Shown piece after piece: positions 43,764 to 52,195 of a DNA stretch of 64,000 bases. A model generated the notes under the pieces. The model was given only the letters and a program-made list of their open reading frames with translations. It had not been told where the DNA came from and made no database searches. The translations under genes were made by a program, and so were the position numbers. This DNA is from Pseudomonadota bacterium (GTDB taxonomy: Bacteria > Myxococcota_A > UBA9160 > SZUA-336), in the NCBI GenBank assembly GCA_003247575.1, contig QJZC01000026.1, forward strand, positions 62,001-126,000, written 5' to 3'. How positions within the stretch are numbered: position 1 is the first letter of the stretch; each line of letters begins with the position of its first letter.

Positions 43764-44243
43764 ATGGCTTCCAACGTCGAAAACGCCCTCGAGTACTTCA
43801 AGAAGCAGATCGGGGTCACCGAGGGACCGAGTGAGTGGCACACGATCGATCAGAAGCAGGTGAACCTGTTTGCCGATGCGACGGGAGACCACCAGTTCAT
43901 CCACATCGATCCGGAACGCGCGAAGGCGACGCCCTTTGGTGGCACGATCGCGCACGGCTTCCTCACGCTTTCCCTGCTCCCGTATCTGCAGGGCAAGCTT
44001 CCCCCAGGGGATCGGTCCGGCTATCAGGGTCTCGTCATGGGGGTCAACTACGGGCTGGACAAGGTTCGCTTTCCGGCCCCCGTGCGCGTCGGTTCCCGGG
44101 TTCGAATCACGCGCGAGCTGGCCGAAGCCGAGATCAAGGGCGGCAACTCGGTCCAGACCAAGCACGTCGTCACCGTCGAGATCGAGGGCGGACAGCGCCC
44201 CGCGTGTGTGGCCGAAGCCTTGACGCGCTTCGTGTACGCCTGA
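43764..44243 (+). CDS. MaoC-family (R)-enoyl-CoA hydratase
   Basis: Hot-dog-fold hydratase acting on enoyl-CoA in fatty-acid or PHA metabolism. The 159-residue product has the hydratase-2 motif FADATGDHQFIHIDPERA with the catalytic Asp and His, followed by PFGGTIAHGFLTLSLLP and VNYGLDKVRFPAPV. AAGGAG lies 8 bases before the ATG at 43764; the longer frame from 43707 has no such support. Its partner kinase gene converges from the right, separated by a terminator-like hairpin. A TATAAA at 43671-43676 could be its -10 box, but no good -35 accompanies it. Confidence 0.94.
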   Translation: MASNVENALEYFKKQIGVTEGPSEWHTIDQKQVNLFADATGDHQFIHIDPERAKATPFGGTIAHGFLTLSLLPYLQGKLPPGDRSGYQGLVMGVNYGLDKVRFPAPVRVGSRVRITRELAEAEIKGGNSVQTKHVVTVEIEGGQRPACVAEALTRFVYA

Positions 44244-44251
44244 GCTCTCGC

Positions 44252-44283
44252 GGGCGAGTGCAGCTGCGATGCTGCGCTCGTCC
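44252..44283. terminator. hairpin between converging maoC-like and kinase genes
   Basis: GGGCGAGTGCAGC pairs with GCTGCGCTCGTCC over 13 positions including two G-T pairs, with a 6-base loop. It lies 9 bases after the hydratase stop and 12 before the kinase stop, suiting a bidirectional terminator. There is no T-run, so termination may depend on Rho. Confidence 0.55.
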
Positions 44284-44295
44284 GCAGCGCCGGAT

Positions 44296-45624
44296 TCAAT
44301 GCGAGCCGTAGCGGTGAGAGCGGCCCTCGCTCCGCCCGCACCACGGGCAGTGCAGCCAGAACTCGCGCGAGACGGACCAGTCACAGCCCGAGCAACGGTC
44401 GGGAAGCATCGGATCGATCCACGGGCGCCGCACCTTCTGCTTGCACAGCGGGCAGTACTTCATGAAGGCGCGCAGCTGCCCCTCGCATCCCCGGCGACTG
44501 CAGGTGCGCAGGGCCTTCGAATCGCTGCGTGGTGTCTTGCCGTTCGGGACGAAGCGGCCACTGTAGCACCAAGGGCAGTACGACCACTCGGGCAGTACTC
44601 CGCGTTCGCAATCCGGGCAGACCAGAGGGAAGCTTGAGATTTCACTGAAGGCGTTGTCGCCGAATCCACACCAAGGGCAGAACCTCATGCTCTCGGCCAC
44701 GGGCAGCTCGCACCTGTAGCAGCTGAAGCGCATCTCCAGATGCGCTCCGCAGCGTTTGCGAAAGAGCTCGGCCTGCAGGGCGAGTGGCGACACGTCGTCG
44801 TCGCGTCGCTGCTTCCTGCGTCTCGCCGGCGCGCGCCGGTGCGACGACTTCTCTGCGCGCGCCAGGCTCTCTTCCAGCGCGCGGTGAAACTCGACGGCGT
44901 CGTGCCAGCGCCGTTCGGGATTGAACTCCGCGGCCTTCCGTAGGACGGGGCGCACCTCCGGTGGCACGCGCTCGTTGAAGCGCTTCTCGTTTCCGGGTGG
45001 CCAGTGGAACGGCCAGGTCGGCAGGGTCCCGGTCAGCAGCTCACAGGCGATCATGCCCAACGAGAAGACATCGGAGGCGAGGCAGGGACGCCCGTACGCC
45101 TGCTCGGGGGCAAGGTAGCCTAGGGTGCCGGCTTCCGTGAACGTGGCGCTCGCCGTGCGCGCGAAGCGGGATACGCCGAAGTCTGCGAGCGCCGCCCGGC
45201 CATCCTCGAAGATCAAGATGTTCTCTGGCTTCACGTCGCGGTGCATGATCCGATGGGAGTGCGCATGGGCCAGCCCGTGGGCGACGTCGCAGATCACGCG
45301 CAGTGCGATGCGAGCGGAGCGCTTGGCGGCGGGGTAGTCCGCGAGGCTTCGCGTGGCGAGGTCGGAGGCGAGTAGCAATCGGCTTCCGCACCAGTCGGCG
45401 TTGCGCAGGCCCACGATGTTCGGGTGATCCAGGCTCGCGGCGATGCGCGCCTCGTACTCGACCGCTGAGCGGCCGTGGTCGCGCACCACTTCGGGAAGTG
45501 GGATCTTGAGCGCGACTCGACGGTTTTCGACCGTATCGCGCGCACGCCAAACGTCGGAGAACGCTCCCCGACCCAAGCGGCGTTCGAGCCTGTACTTTCC
45601 GAGCCGCGTGCCTCGACGCAACAT
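44296..45624 (-). CDS. Ser/Thr protein kinase with four C-terminal zinc ribbons
   Basis: Cytosolic Hanks-type kinase. The 442-residue product has a complete catalytic domain (about 8-255): LGRGAFSDVWRA glycine loop, Lys40, HRDVKPEN (128-135), DFG (148-150) and an APE-like YLAPEQ. A basic linker (SHRRAPARRRKQRR) follows. The C-terminal 140 residues hold eight Cys pairs: C302/C305 with C316/C319, C336/C339 with C350/C353, C375/C380 with C391/C394, and C411/C414 with C426/C429, that is four treble-clef-like ribbons, most with a CPWC or CPLC knuckle. There is no membrane segment. Substrate or ligand is unknown. The ATG at 45624 follows a promoter by 10 bases and has no SD. Confidence 0.9.
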   Translation of the reverse strand: MLRRGTRLGKYRLERRLGRGAFSDVWRARDTVENRRVALKIPLPEVVRDHGRSAVEYEARIAASLDHPNIVGLRNADWCGSRLLLASDLATRSLADYPAAKRSARIALRVICDVAHGLAHAHSHRIMHRDVKPENILIFEDGRAALADFGVSRFARTASATFTEAGTLGYLAPEQAYGRPCLASDVFSLGMIACELLTGTLPTWPFHWPPGNEKRFNERVPPEVRPVLRKAAEFNPERRWHDAVEFHRALEESLARAEKSSHRRAPARRRKQRRDDDVSPLALQAELFRKRCGAHLEMRFSCYRCELPVAESMRFCPWCGFGDNAFSEISSFPLVCPDCERGVLPEWSYCPWCYSGRFVPNGKTPRSDSKALRTCSRRGCEGQLRAFMKYCPLCKQKVRRPWIDPMLPDRCSGCDWSVSREFWLHCPWCGRSEGRSHRYGSH

Positions 45625-45634
45625 GCAAAGATCA

Positions 45635-45663
45635 CTCGTAGACCGACGTTCGATCGGTGTCAA
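45635..45663 (-). promoter_or_regulatory. possible sigma-70 promoter of the kinase gene, near-leaderless
   Basis: The minus strand has a perfect TTGACA, a 17-base spacer and TACGAG, then 10 bases to the ATG at 45624. The -35 box is consensus, the -10 weak. The predicted leader would be about 3 bases, consistent with the missing SD. Confidence 0.4.
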
Positions 45664-45803
45664 CGGCGGGCGGTTCCATGGCGCGCTTGTCGATCGCTTG
45701 CTCGCTTCCGAGGTCGTTTGCCGCCGGTCCGGGTCCATCCCACGCTCGGCTCGCCAGGTTCGGTTCGCAGTACGGCGGATGCCCGCCGGCCGAGCCCAGC
45801 TGG

Positions 45804-47660
45804 CTATGGAAGTCGGCGCACCGCACCCTGAGCGGCGCTGGTGGTCAGTGCTGCGTAGGCGCGTAGCGCGGTCGAGACCTTGCGCTCGCGTGTGGGCTTC
45901 CAGGCATCGGGGCCGCGCGCTTCCATGCGTTCTCGGCGTGCTGCCAGCTCCTGCTCGGAGACCATGAGCTCGAGCTTTCGCCCGGGAATATCGATTCGCA
46001 CCCGATCGCCTTCCTCGATGAGCCCGAAGCTACCGCCCTCGGCGGCCTCTGGAGACACGTGGCCGATGCAGAGCCCGGAGGTTCCGCCGCTGAAGCGGCC
46101 GTCGGTGATCAGCGCGCACTTCGCGCCGAGCCCCTTCGATTTCAGATACGAGGTTGGATACAGCATCTCTTGCATGCCCGGTCCACCGCGGGGGCCTTCG
46201 TAGGCGATGATGACCACGTCACCGGGCTCGATCCGGTCGCCCAGAATCGCCTCGCACGCGGACTCCTGGGAGTGGAAGATGCGCGCTCGCCCCTCGAACT
46301 CGAGGATCGATGCATCCACTCCTGCCGTCTTCACCACGCAGCCATCTTGGGCGACGTTGCCGTAGAGCACCGCGAGGCCCCCGTCCCGGCTGAAGGCGTG
46401 CGGCACCTCGCGGATGCATCCGTTCTCACTGTCGAGATCCAGGGCTTCGAAGTACGTGTCCTGAGAGAACGCGCGATAGGTACGCACGCCGCCCGGGGCG
46501 GCCAGAGAACGCTGTCGGGCCTCGTCCTTCGCAGAGTCGCGACGTAGGTCGTTGGCATCGATCGCCGCACCCAGGGTGTCGGCGTGCACCGTGGTTACGT
46601 CGCGGTGGATCAGGCCAGCTCGATCGAGCGCGCCGAGGATCGTGAAGATGCCGCCGGCGCGATGAACGTCCTCGATGTGGTACGAGCTGCTCGGTGCCAC
46701 CTTGCAGATGTTGGGGACCTTGCGCGACAGACGATCGATGTCCGACATGCTGAAATCGAGGCCCGCCTCGTGGGCGATGGCGAGCAGGTGCAAGACCGTA
46801 TTCGTGGATCCGCCCATCGCGATGTCGAGTGTCATCGCGTTCTCGAAGGCTTCGAAGCTACCGATCGAACGTGGCAGGATGCTCGCATCCCCTTCGATGT
46901 AGTGGCGGTGTGCCAGCGATACGATGCGACGGGCCGCCTCTTCGAAGAGCTCGAAGCGCCTGGCATGTGTTGCCAGCAGGGTGCCGTTCCCGGGCAGGGC
47001 CAGTCCGAGCGCTTCGTTGAGACAGTTCATGCTGTTGGCGGTGAACATCCCAGAACACGAGCCACATGTGGGACACGCGGAGCGCTCCATCTCGAGCAGC
47101 TCGATGTCGCTGACCGAGCTGTCGCCTGCGGCGATCATGGCGTCGATCAGGTCGATTGGGCGCGCGGCCAGGGGCTCTCCATCGCGATCGCGCGTCCCCG
47201 CATATTTGCCCGCCTCCATCGGGCCGCCCGAGACGAAGACGGTCGGGATGTCGAGGCGCATGGCTGCCATCAGCATGCCGGGCGTGATCTTGTCGCAGTT
47301 CGAGATGCAGACCAGTGCGTCGGCTACGTGTGCCTCGACCATGTACTCGACGCAGTCGGCGATGAGGTCGCGACTCGGGAGTGAGTAGAGCATGCCCCCG
47401 TGCCCCATCGCGATTCCGTCGTCGACGGCGATGGTATTGAACTCGACCCCGAATCCGCCGCTCGCGTCGATGACTCGCTTCACCTCCTGGCCCAGGTTCT
47501 GCAGGTGCACGTGGCCTGGCACGAACTGAGTGAAGCTGTTCGCGATGGCGATGATCGGCTTGCCGAAGTCGGCGTCGGTCATGCCGGTAGCTCGCCAAAG
47601 GGCGCGAGCTCCGGCCATGTTGCGTCCGTGGGTCGTGGTGCGGCTGCGGTATCCAGTCAT
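45804..47660 (-). CDS. ilvD: dihydroxy-acid dehydratase IlvD
   Basis: Catalyses the dehydration step of valine, leucine and isoleucine synthesis. The 618-residue product matches E. coli IlvD in length. It keeps the Fe-S ligands and active-site residues: [10 protein letters not shown] with Cys122 and the carbamylated-type Lys124, and [10 protein letters not shown] with Cys196, Cys199 and Cys202. [20 protein letters not shown] lies near the C-terminus. No SD precedes the ATG; a TAGAAT box lies 6 bases upstream. It is a stand-alone gene with no other ilv genes nearby. Confidence 0.97.
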   Translation of the reverse strand: MTGYRSRTTTHGRNMAGARALWRATGMTDADFGKPIIAIANSFTQFVPGHVHLQNLGQEVKRVIDASGGFGVEFNTIAVDDGIAMGHGGMLYSLPSRDLIADCVEYMVEAHVADALVCISNCDKITPGMLMAAMRLDIPTVFVSGGPMEAGKYAGTRDRDGEPLAARPIDLIDAMIAAGDSSVSDIELLEMERSACPTCGSCSGMFTANSMNCLNEALGLALPGNGTLLATHARRFELFEEAARRIVSLAHRHYIEGDASILPRSIGSFEAFENAMTLDIAMGGSTNTVLHLLAIAHEAGLDFSMSDIDRLSRKVPNICKVAPSSSYHIEDVHRAGGIFTILGALDRAGLIHRDVTTVHADTLGAAIDANDLRRDSAKDEARQRSLAAPGGVRTYRAFSQDTYFEALDLDSENGCIREVPHAFSRDGGLAVLYGNVAQDGCVVKTAGVDASILEFEGRARIFHSQESACEAILGDRIEPGDVVIIAYEGPRGGPGMQEMLYPTSYLKSKGLGAKCALITDGRFSGGTSGLCIGHVSPEAAEGGSFGLIEEGDRVRIDIPGRKLELMVSEQELAARRERMEARGPDAWKPTRERKVSTALRAYAALTTSAAQGAVRRLP

Positions 47661-47666
47661 GCCGCG

Positions 47667-47672
47667 ATTCTA
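47667..47672 (-). promoter_or_regulatory. -10 box 6 bases before ilvD
   Basis: TAGAAT (5 of 6 to TATAAT) ends 6 bases before the ilvD ATG, placing the predicted transcript start on the start codon. No convincing -35 box is visible 16-18 bases upstream, so this is a half-site. Confidence 0.35.
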
Positions 47673-47732
47673 CACGGAGCGTGACCTCCGCGCCGGGGTG
47701 CAGCAGGCATGGCCGCACGCTCGGTGGAGGCG

Positions 47733-47773
47733 GCATCGGGATCGCGTGAGCTTGGCTCGCGCGATCCCGATGC
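47733..47773. terminator. 19-bp hairpin downstream of the arsM-like gene
   Basis: An unbroken stem of 19 pairs (one T-G) with a 3-base loop lies 7 bases after the arsM-like stop; the outer arms read GCATCGGGATCGCG and its complement. On the minus strand it separates that gene from ilvD, so it probably ends the arsM message. There is no T-run on either side. Confidence 0.6.
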
Positions 47774-47779
47774 GAGCCG

Positions 47780-48934
47780 TCAGCAGCAGCCGCCGCCCTG
47801 GCTCGTGGGCGTGCAGCAGTCTTCTACGGCCTCGGTGGTCTCGTCGTAATCGAACCCCTTGGTCTCTCTGGGGTCGCGGCGCGGGCTGCGCGCGGAGCTG
47901 TAGAGCGCGCGCTCCTCTTCGGGAATCGCCGTGTGCGGCTCGATCGGGATGCACTGGCCGGCATACGGGCCGGTTGTGAGCAGGTCGAACGTCTTCGCAC
48001 ACACGGCCGTGCGCTCTCCGCGACGTAGCACGTGCCCGTCGTCATCCTCGACCTGCTTCCAGGGGCCTCGGTAGACCAGGGCCTGGTTGGCCTCGTAGCA
48101 AGGGCCCTCCTTCCCCTTGTATGCGGTCACGGTGATCGAGCGGAACTCGATGCCGTTCACGACGCGGAAGGGCTCGGATTCCCACTTGTCGATCGCGATG
48201 CCGTAGAAGCCGACCTCCTCGAGCAGCTCGAGCAGCTCCTGCTCCTCGAAGGCGCCCGAGACGCAGCCGCTCCAGAGCTCGGGATCGTCCATCAGGTCCT
48301 GCGGTACGACTTCGTCGCTCACGATATCCGAGATGGCGATTCGTCCGCCGCGCTTGAGCACGCGGAAGATCTCGTAGATGAGCTGCGGTTTGTCTTCGGG
48401 TCGCACCAGATTGAGCACGCAGTTCGAGACGATCAGGTCCACGGATTCGTCGGGGATCATCGGCTGTTGCGTGCGAAGCTGGTGCGAGAAGTCCTCGTAG
48501 GCGACCAGGTCGGACGCGCTGCGGATGGGGTGCTCCTCGAGCCACTTCTCGACCCGGTCCATGTCGAGTGCCAGGTCTTGGATCTTGCCGCGGTGGAACT
48601 CCACGTTGGCGAAGCCGATCCGGTCGGCCACGAGCGGCGCCGAGCTCCGCGCCAAGCCGAGCATGTCGTCGTTCATGTCCACGCCGATCACGCGCCCCTT
48701 CGGCCCTGCGATCTGCGATGCGATGAAGCAGATCTTGCCTCCGCCGCTTCCCAGGTCGAGCACGACGTCGCCCTCGTGCACATAGCGCGAAGGGTCTCCG
48801 CACCCGTAGTCCCGCTCGATGACCTCGTCCGGGATGACCTTGAGGTATTGCGGGTCGTAGTCCACCGGGCAGCAGAGCGCTTCTTCGCGTAGCCCTGCAG
48901 CCGCGCTGTAGCGCTCACGTACTGCGGATTCCAT
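47780..48934 (-). CDS. ArsM-like SAM-dependent methyltransferase with C-terminal extension
   Basis: ArsM enzymes methylate arsenite with SAM. The 384-residue product has a Rossmann SAM site (VVLDLGSGGGKICF) and the ArsM-type segments SNCVLNLV (Cys172), VLKRGGRIAISDIVSDE and SGCVSGAFE (Cys224). These and Cys45 lie at about the positions of the arsenic-binding cysteines of characterised algal ArsM. A C-terminal extension of about 120 residues follows, with Cys279, Cys312 and Cys328 and a tail ending CCTPTSQGGGCC. AGGAGG precedes the ATG at 48934. No arsR is adjacent; an ArsC-like gene lies about 4 kb away. Arsenite as substrate is inferred; another thiophilic metalloid is possible. Confidence 0.82.
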   Translation of the reverse strand: MESAVRERYSAAAGLREEALCCPVDYDPQYLKVIPDEVIERDYGCGDPSRYVHEGDVVLDLGSGGGKICFIASQIAGPKGRVIGVDMNDDMLGLARSSAPLVADRIGFANVEFHRGKIQDLALDMDRVEKWLEEHPIRSASDLVAYEDFSHQLRTQQPMIPDESVDLIVSNCVLNLVRPEDKPQLIYEIFRVLKRGGRIAISDIVSDEVVPQDLMDDPELWSGCVSGAFEEQELLELLEEVGFYGIAIDKWESEPFRVVNGIEFRSITVTAYKGKEGPCYEANQALVYRGPWKQVEDDDGHVLRRGERTAVCAKTFDLLTTGPYAGQCIPIEPHTAIPEEERALYSSARSPRRDPRETKGFDYDETTEAVEDCCTPTSQGGGCC

Positions 48935-49001
48935 GCATTTCCTCCTCGCGCATGAGGGATCAGGTCGGGTGTCAGAGCACACGCCACCCTGAGCGTGCGC
49001 G

Positions 49002-49033
49002 ACACCATATGGGGTGTTACGTGTCAGTGTCAA
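49002..49033 (-). promoter_or_regulatory. promoter with overlapping inverted repeat upstream of the arsM-like gene
   Basis: The minus strand has TTGACA (49033-49028), an 18-base spacer and TATGGT (49009-49004). An inverted repeat ACACC-N6-GGTGT (49017-49002) covers the -10 box, a good position for a repressor. The expected leader is about 60 bases with a strong SD. Confidence 0.5.
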
Positions 49034-49082
49034 ACTGGTTGCAGCCGTGCGGGGCGAGGCCTCGAGTGGCCGCGCGCGAGCC

Positions 49083-49673
49083 TCAGGACCCTGGTGGATC
49101 TTTGCGTTGGGATGGCATTTGCTGCAGGGTCGCCAGGTGCGCCCTGAACTCGCCGCGGCAGCGGGCCACCTCCTGGGTGGTCAGGCCGAGCTCGACCCCG
49201 ATCTGAGCGATGGTCTGATCCTCGACCTGCGAGATGCTGCCGTCGGCGGCGGCTACGGCGAAGGCCGCTCGCACCAGCCGGATCCGCTCGGGGCGCTCGG
49301 ATAGATCTCGGAAGTGGCGCGTGACCAGATAGTCGTCGGAGCCCGTATGGCGCGCGGCGAGCTCGGCCGCGAAGTCGGCGAACGCCTGCTCGGCGGCGAG
49401 CCGCGGCGTGTCCGAGATCTCGGCCAGAACCTCCGCCAGCGCTGCCAGCTCGGCCTCCGACACGTCGAGGTCCGCGCGTGCGACCCGGGCGAGTACGTGG
49501 GCCAGAGCAGCGAAGAAGGTGGCATTGGCGGCCAACTCGGAGGCCCGGCCAGAGCCGGGCGTTGCTGGCCCGGACAGCGTCTTCAGACGGTCCGCCGTAG
49601 CGGTGACCGCGGAGGACTCACGCGGATCCGCGCCGTGGCCTCCCAGGCCCAGCATTTTCAAGAGGGAGCGCAT
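49083..49673 (-). CDS. TerB-like (tellurite resistance/DjlA N-terminal family) protein
   Basis: Helical domain protein related to TerB and to the N-terminal domain of DjlA, roles often linked to metal or envelope stress. The 196-residue product has FFAALAHVLARVARADLDVS, a DxDxSxxE-like ADLDVSEAEL acidic site and a second AAFAVAAADGSISQVEDQTI site, the two features of TerB domains. There is no signal peptide. The start at 49673 has no SD; an in-frame ATG six codons later is an alternative. It is divergent from the acyl-CoA dehydrogenase gene, 114 bases apart. Confidence 0.82.
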   Translation of the reverse strand: MRSLLKMLGLGGHGADPRESSAVTATADRLKTLSGPATPGSGRASELAANATFFAALAHVLARVARADLDVSEAELAALAEVLAEISDTPRLAAEQAFADFAAELAARHTGSDDYLVTRHFRDLSERPERIRLVRAAFAVAAADGSISQVEDQTIAQIGVELGLTTQEVARCRGEFRAHLATLQQMPSQRKDPPGS

Positions 49674-49787
49674 TCAGAGTATTTGGCCCAAACTCGCGGT
49701 GGATGTAAACTCGCCGCGAGGCGTGGCGCTGGCGAGAGGTCGCCCCTTGCCACGCACCCTTCCGCTTCGATGGTCTAGGAGAAGCCC

Positions 49788-50975
49788 GTGGATGCTCTAG
49801 AGAAGTTCCGTCAAGAAACCCGGGAGTGGCTCGAAGCCAACTGCCCAGAGTCGATGCGCACGCGCGTCGCCGCCGACCAGCTCCCCTGGGGCGGCCGCCG
49901 TATGGTGGACGAGAAGTCCGATCGAAAGCTCTGGATGGATCGCATGGGTGCGAAGGGGTGGACGACTCCTCGCTGGCCGAAGGAGTACGGCGGCGGCGGC
50001 CTCTCGAAGGACGAGGAGCGGATCCTGATGGACGAGATGCGCCGCATCAATGCGCGTCTCCCGATCTTCAGCTTCGGGATCTCCATGCTCGGTCCCGTGC
50101 TGCTCGAGTACGCGAACGAGGAGCAGAAGCAGCGCTTCATTCCGCCTATCGTTCGCGGTGAGATCCGCTGGTGTCAGGGGTACAGCGAGCCTGGAGCGGG
50201 TAGCGATCTAGCCGGCCTGCAGACGCGGGCGGTGCGGGACGGGGACGACTTCATCGTCACCGGGCAGAAGGTGTGGACCTCGTATGCGGACGAATCCGAC
50301 TGGATTTTCTGCCTGGTGCGCACCGACCCCGACCAGAAGCACAACGGAATCAGCTTCCTGCTCTTCGACATGGAGAGCCCGGGGGTCACGGTCAAGCCGA
50401 TCCCCCTGATCAGCGGGGCCTCGCCGTTCTGCGAGGTCTTCATTCAGGACGTACGCGTACCGGCTGACCAGCTCGTGGGACCGCACAACGGCGGTTGGGC
50501 CATCGCCAAGCGCCTGCTCCAGCACGAGCGCTCCATGATTTCGGGAATCGGTGGGTCGGGTACCGGGCGCGGCACCAGCCTGCCCGACCTGGCCAAGGAT
50601 GCGCTGGGAACGACCCCGCAGGGGCGGCTCTCCGACCCCGTGCTGCGGGATTCGGTCACCCAGGTCGAGATGGATCGTCTGGCGTTCTCGGCGACCCTAC
50701 AGCGCAGCAGTGACTCCGCGAAGGCCGGTCAGGGGCCGGGCCATACGGCCTCGATGTTCAAGTACTACGGGACCGAGCTCAACAAGCGAAAGTATGAAGC
50801 GATGATGTCGCTTCTCGGTACAAACGGGCTCGGCTGGGAAGGAGATGGCTTCACCCCCGAGTCGCTCGGCGTCACTCGCGAGTGGCTGCGTTCCAAGGGC
50901 AACTCGATCGAGGGCGGAACCTCCGAGATCCAGCTCAACGTGATCGCCAAGCGGGTGCTGGGGCTACCCGACTAG
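49788..50975 (+). CDS. acyl-CoA dehydrogenase family protein
   Basis: Flavoprotein oxidising acyl-CoA. The 395-residue product has the N-terminal helical domain, WCQGYSEPGAGSDLAGLQTR at the FAD/substrate site, DDFIVTGQKVWTSYADESDW, and a C-terminal domain ending RSKGNSIEGGTSEIQLNVIAKRVLG, the usual FAD-contact motif. Length and the WPKEYGG opening fit the large branch of acyl-CoA dehydrogenases common in actinobacteria and deltaproteobacteria; substrate is unknown. GTG start with AGGAGA 6 bases upstream. A terminator-like hairpin follows. Confidence 0.94.
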   Translation: MDALEKFRQETREWLEANCPESMRTRVAADQLPWGGRRMVDEKSDRKLWMDRMGAKGWTTPRWPKEYGGGGLSKDEERILMDEMRRINARLPIFSFGISMLGPVLLEYANEEQKQRFIPPIVRGEIRWCQGYSEPGAGSDLAGLQTRAVRDGDDFIVTGQKVWTSYADESDWIFCLVRTDPDQKHNGISFLLFDMESPGVTVKPIPLISGASPFCEVFIQDVRVPADQLVGPHNGGWAIAKRLLQHERSMISGIGGSGTGRGTSLPDLAKDALGTTPQGRLSDPVLRDSVTQVEMDRLAFSATLQRSSDSAKAGQGPGHTASMFKYYGTELNKRKYEAMMSLLGTNGLGWEGDGFTPESLGVTREWLRSKGNSIEGGTSEIQLNVIAKRVLGLPD

Positions 50976-51005
50976 GTCGATCCTGCAATCCTGCATGATG
51001 TGTGC

Positions 51006-51036
51006 GCGGACCGGAATGCCATGCGTTCCGGTCCGC
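51006..51036. terminator. bidirectional terminator hairpin between acyl-CoA dehydrogenase and hemE
   Basis: GCGGACCGGAA pairs perfectly with TTCCGGTCCGC, and three further inner pairs (one T-G) close a CAT loop, making a 14-bp stem. On the plus strand it is followed by a pyrimidine-rich stretch (TCTCGTCTCTTCCC). It stands between converging genes. Confidence 0.75.
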
Positions 51037-51102
51037 TCTCGTCTCTTCCCGTGGGTCCCTCGCGGCGGGTACTTCCAGTGCTTGGCCGCGTCCGAGCCCA
51101 CG

Positions 51103-52128
51103 TCAGCGGGGTGTCCACGACCTTGCCGCACGCACGAAGGCACCCACTCCCTCCACGGGCGTCGTTGGCTGGATACCGTGCCCCAGGTTCACGATGTGGC
51201 CGCGCGCTGCGCGCCCGCGGTCGATCATGGCATGGACGGCGCGTTCGATCTCGTCTTCGGGGGCGTGCAGGTGTGCAGGATCCAGATTCCCCTGCAGTGA
51301 GACGCGCGCGCCCAGGCTCTGAGCCGCCTGCTGGAGCGGAGTTCGCCAATCCAGGGACACGACCTCTGCACCCAGGGACGCGAGCTCGCTCTCGAGATGC
51401 GATGCGCCGCGGGCAAACAGGATGACTGGGGGTCGGTCGGCGGGAAGCCGCGCGAGCACGGACTCGATCGCTCGACCGGCAAAGCGCCGGAAGCGACTGG
51501 CATCGAGGAGTCCGGCCCAGGTGTCGAAGATCTGCAGCACGTCGGCGCCCGCGTCGATCTGCAGCTGCAAGGTTTCCGCCGTGACGGCTGCGAGCTTCTC
51601 GAGGAGGCGTTCCACCAGGCCCGGCGAGTTGTACGAGAGTGAGCCCAGGGTCAGGACGTCACGCGATAGACGTTCCTCGAGTGCGTAGGCGGCCAGGGTC
51701 CACGGAGCTCCGGCGAAACCGATCACCGCGGCGTCGTCGCCGAGCGTCCGCTTGAGCATGCGAATGGCGTCGCACGTTGGCCGCATCGAGCTCTCGATGC
51801 TTCCCTCGAGGCGCTTCAGGTCGCTCTCGCTGCGAATCGGGTTGGAGACCAAGGGCCCAGGATCGAAGCGCAGCTCTACGCCCGCATCGATCAACGGAAT
51901 CAAGATATCGGAGAACACCACGACACCGTCCATGGCAAAGCGCCGATGAGGTTGCAGCGAGATCTCGGCCGCGAGCTCGGGGTCGCTGCTTCGCTCCAGG
52001 AAGGAGGTACCTGCGCGGATGTCCCGATACTCCGGCAGGTAGCGGCCAGCTTGCCGCATCAGCCAGACGGGCGGGCGATCCGTAGGTTGGCCCAAGCAAG
52101 CCGACAGCATGCGTTGGCGAGGGTTCAT
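51103..52128 (-). CDS. hemE: uroporphyrinogen decarboxylase HemE
   Basis: Decarboxylates uroporphyrinogen III to coproporphyrinogen III in haem synthesis. The 341-residue product has the two signatures PVWLMRQAGRYLPEYR and IGFAGAPWTLAAYALE, plus LQGNLDP and a C-terminal GHIVNLGHGIQPTTP. GGAGGAAG precedes the ATG at 52128; a longer frame to 52254 is not HemE-like. It follows plsC by 67 bases. No other haem gene is present. Confidence 0.96.
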   Translation of the reverse strand: MNPRQRMLSACLGQPTDRPPVWLMRQAGRYLPEYRDIRAGTSFLERSSDPELAAEISLQPHRRFAMDGVVVFSDILIPLIDAGVELRFDPGPLVSNPIRSESDLKRLEGSIESSMRPTCDAIRMLKRTLGDDAAVIGFAGAPWTLAAYALEERLSRDVLTLGSLSYNSPGLVERLLEKLAAVTAETLQLQIDAGADVLQIFDTWAGLLDASRFRRFAGRAIESVLARLPADRPPVILFARGASHLESELASLGAEVVSLDWRTPLQQAAQSLGARVSLQGNLDPAHLHAPEDEIERAVHAMIDRGRAARGHIVNLGHGIQPTTPVEGVGAFVRAARSWTPR

Positions 52129-52195
52129 CGAGCTTCCTCCAGTTGCGAGCGGGTCGCGAGTGTATCGGATCCGCGTTGGGTGCGGGGGGCTCGCT

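Noticed and set aside
45632..45826. Small minus-strand gene between the kinase and ilvD
   Set aside because: The 64-codon frame starts inside ilvD, has no SD and no recognisable sequence; the stretch is better explained as the kinase promoter region.
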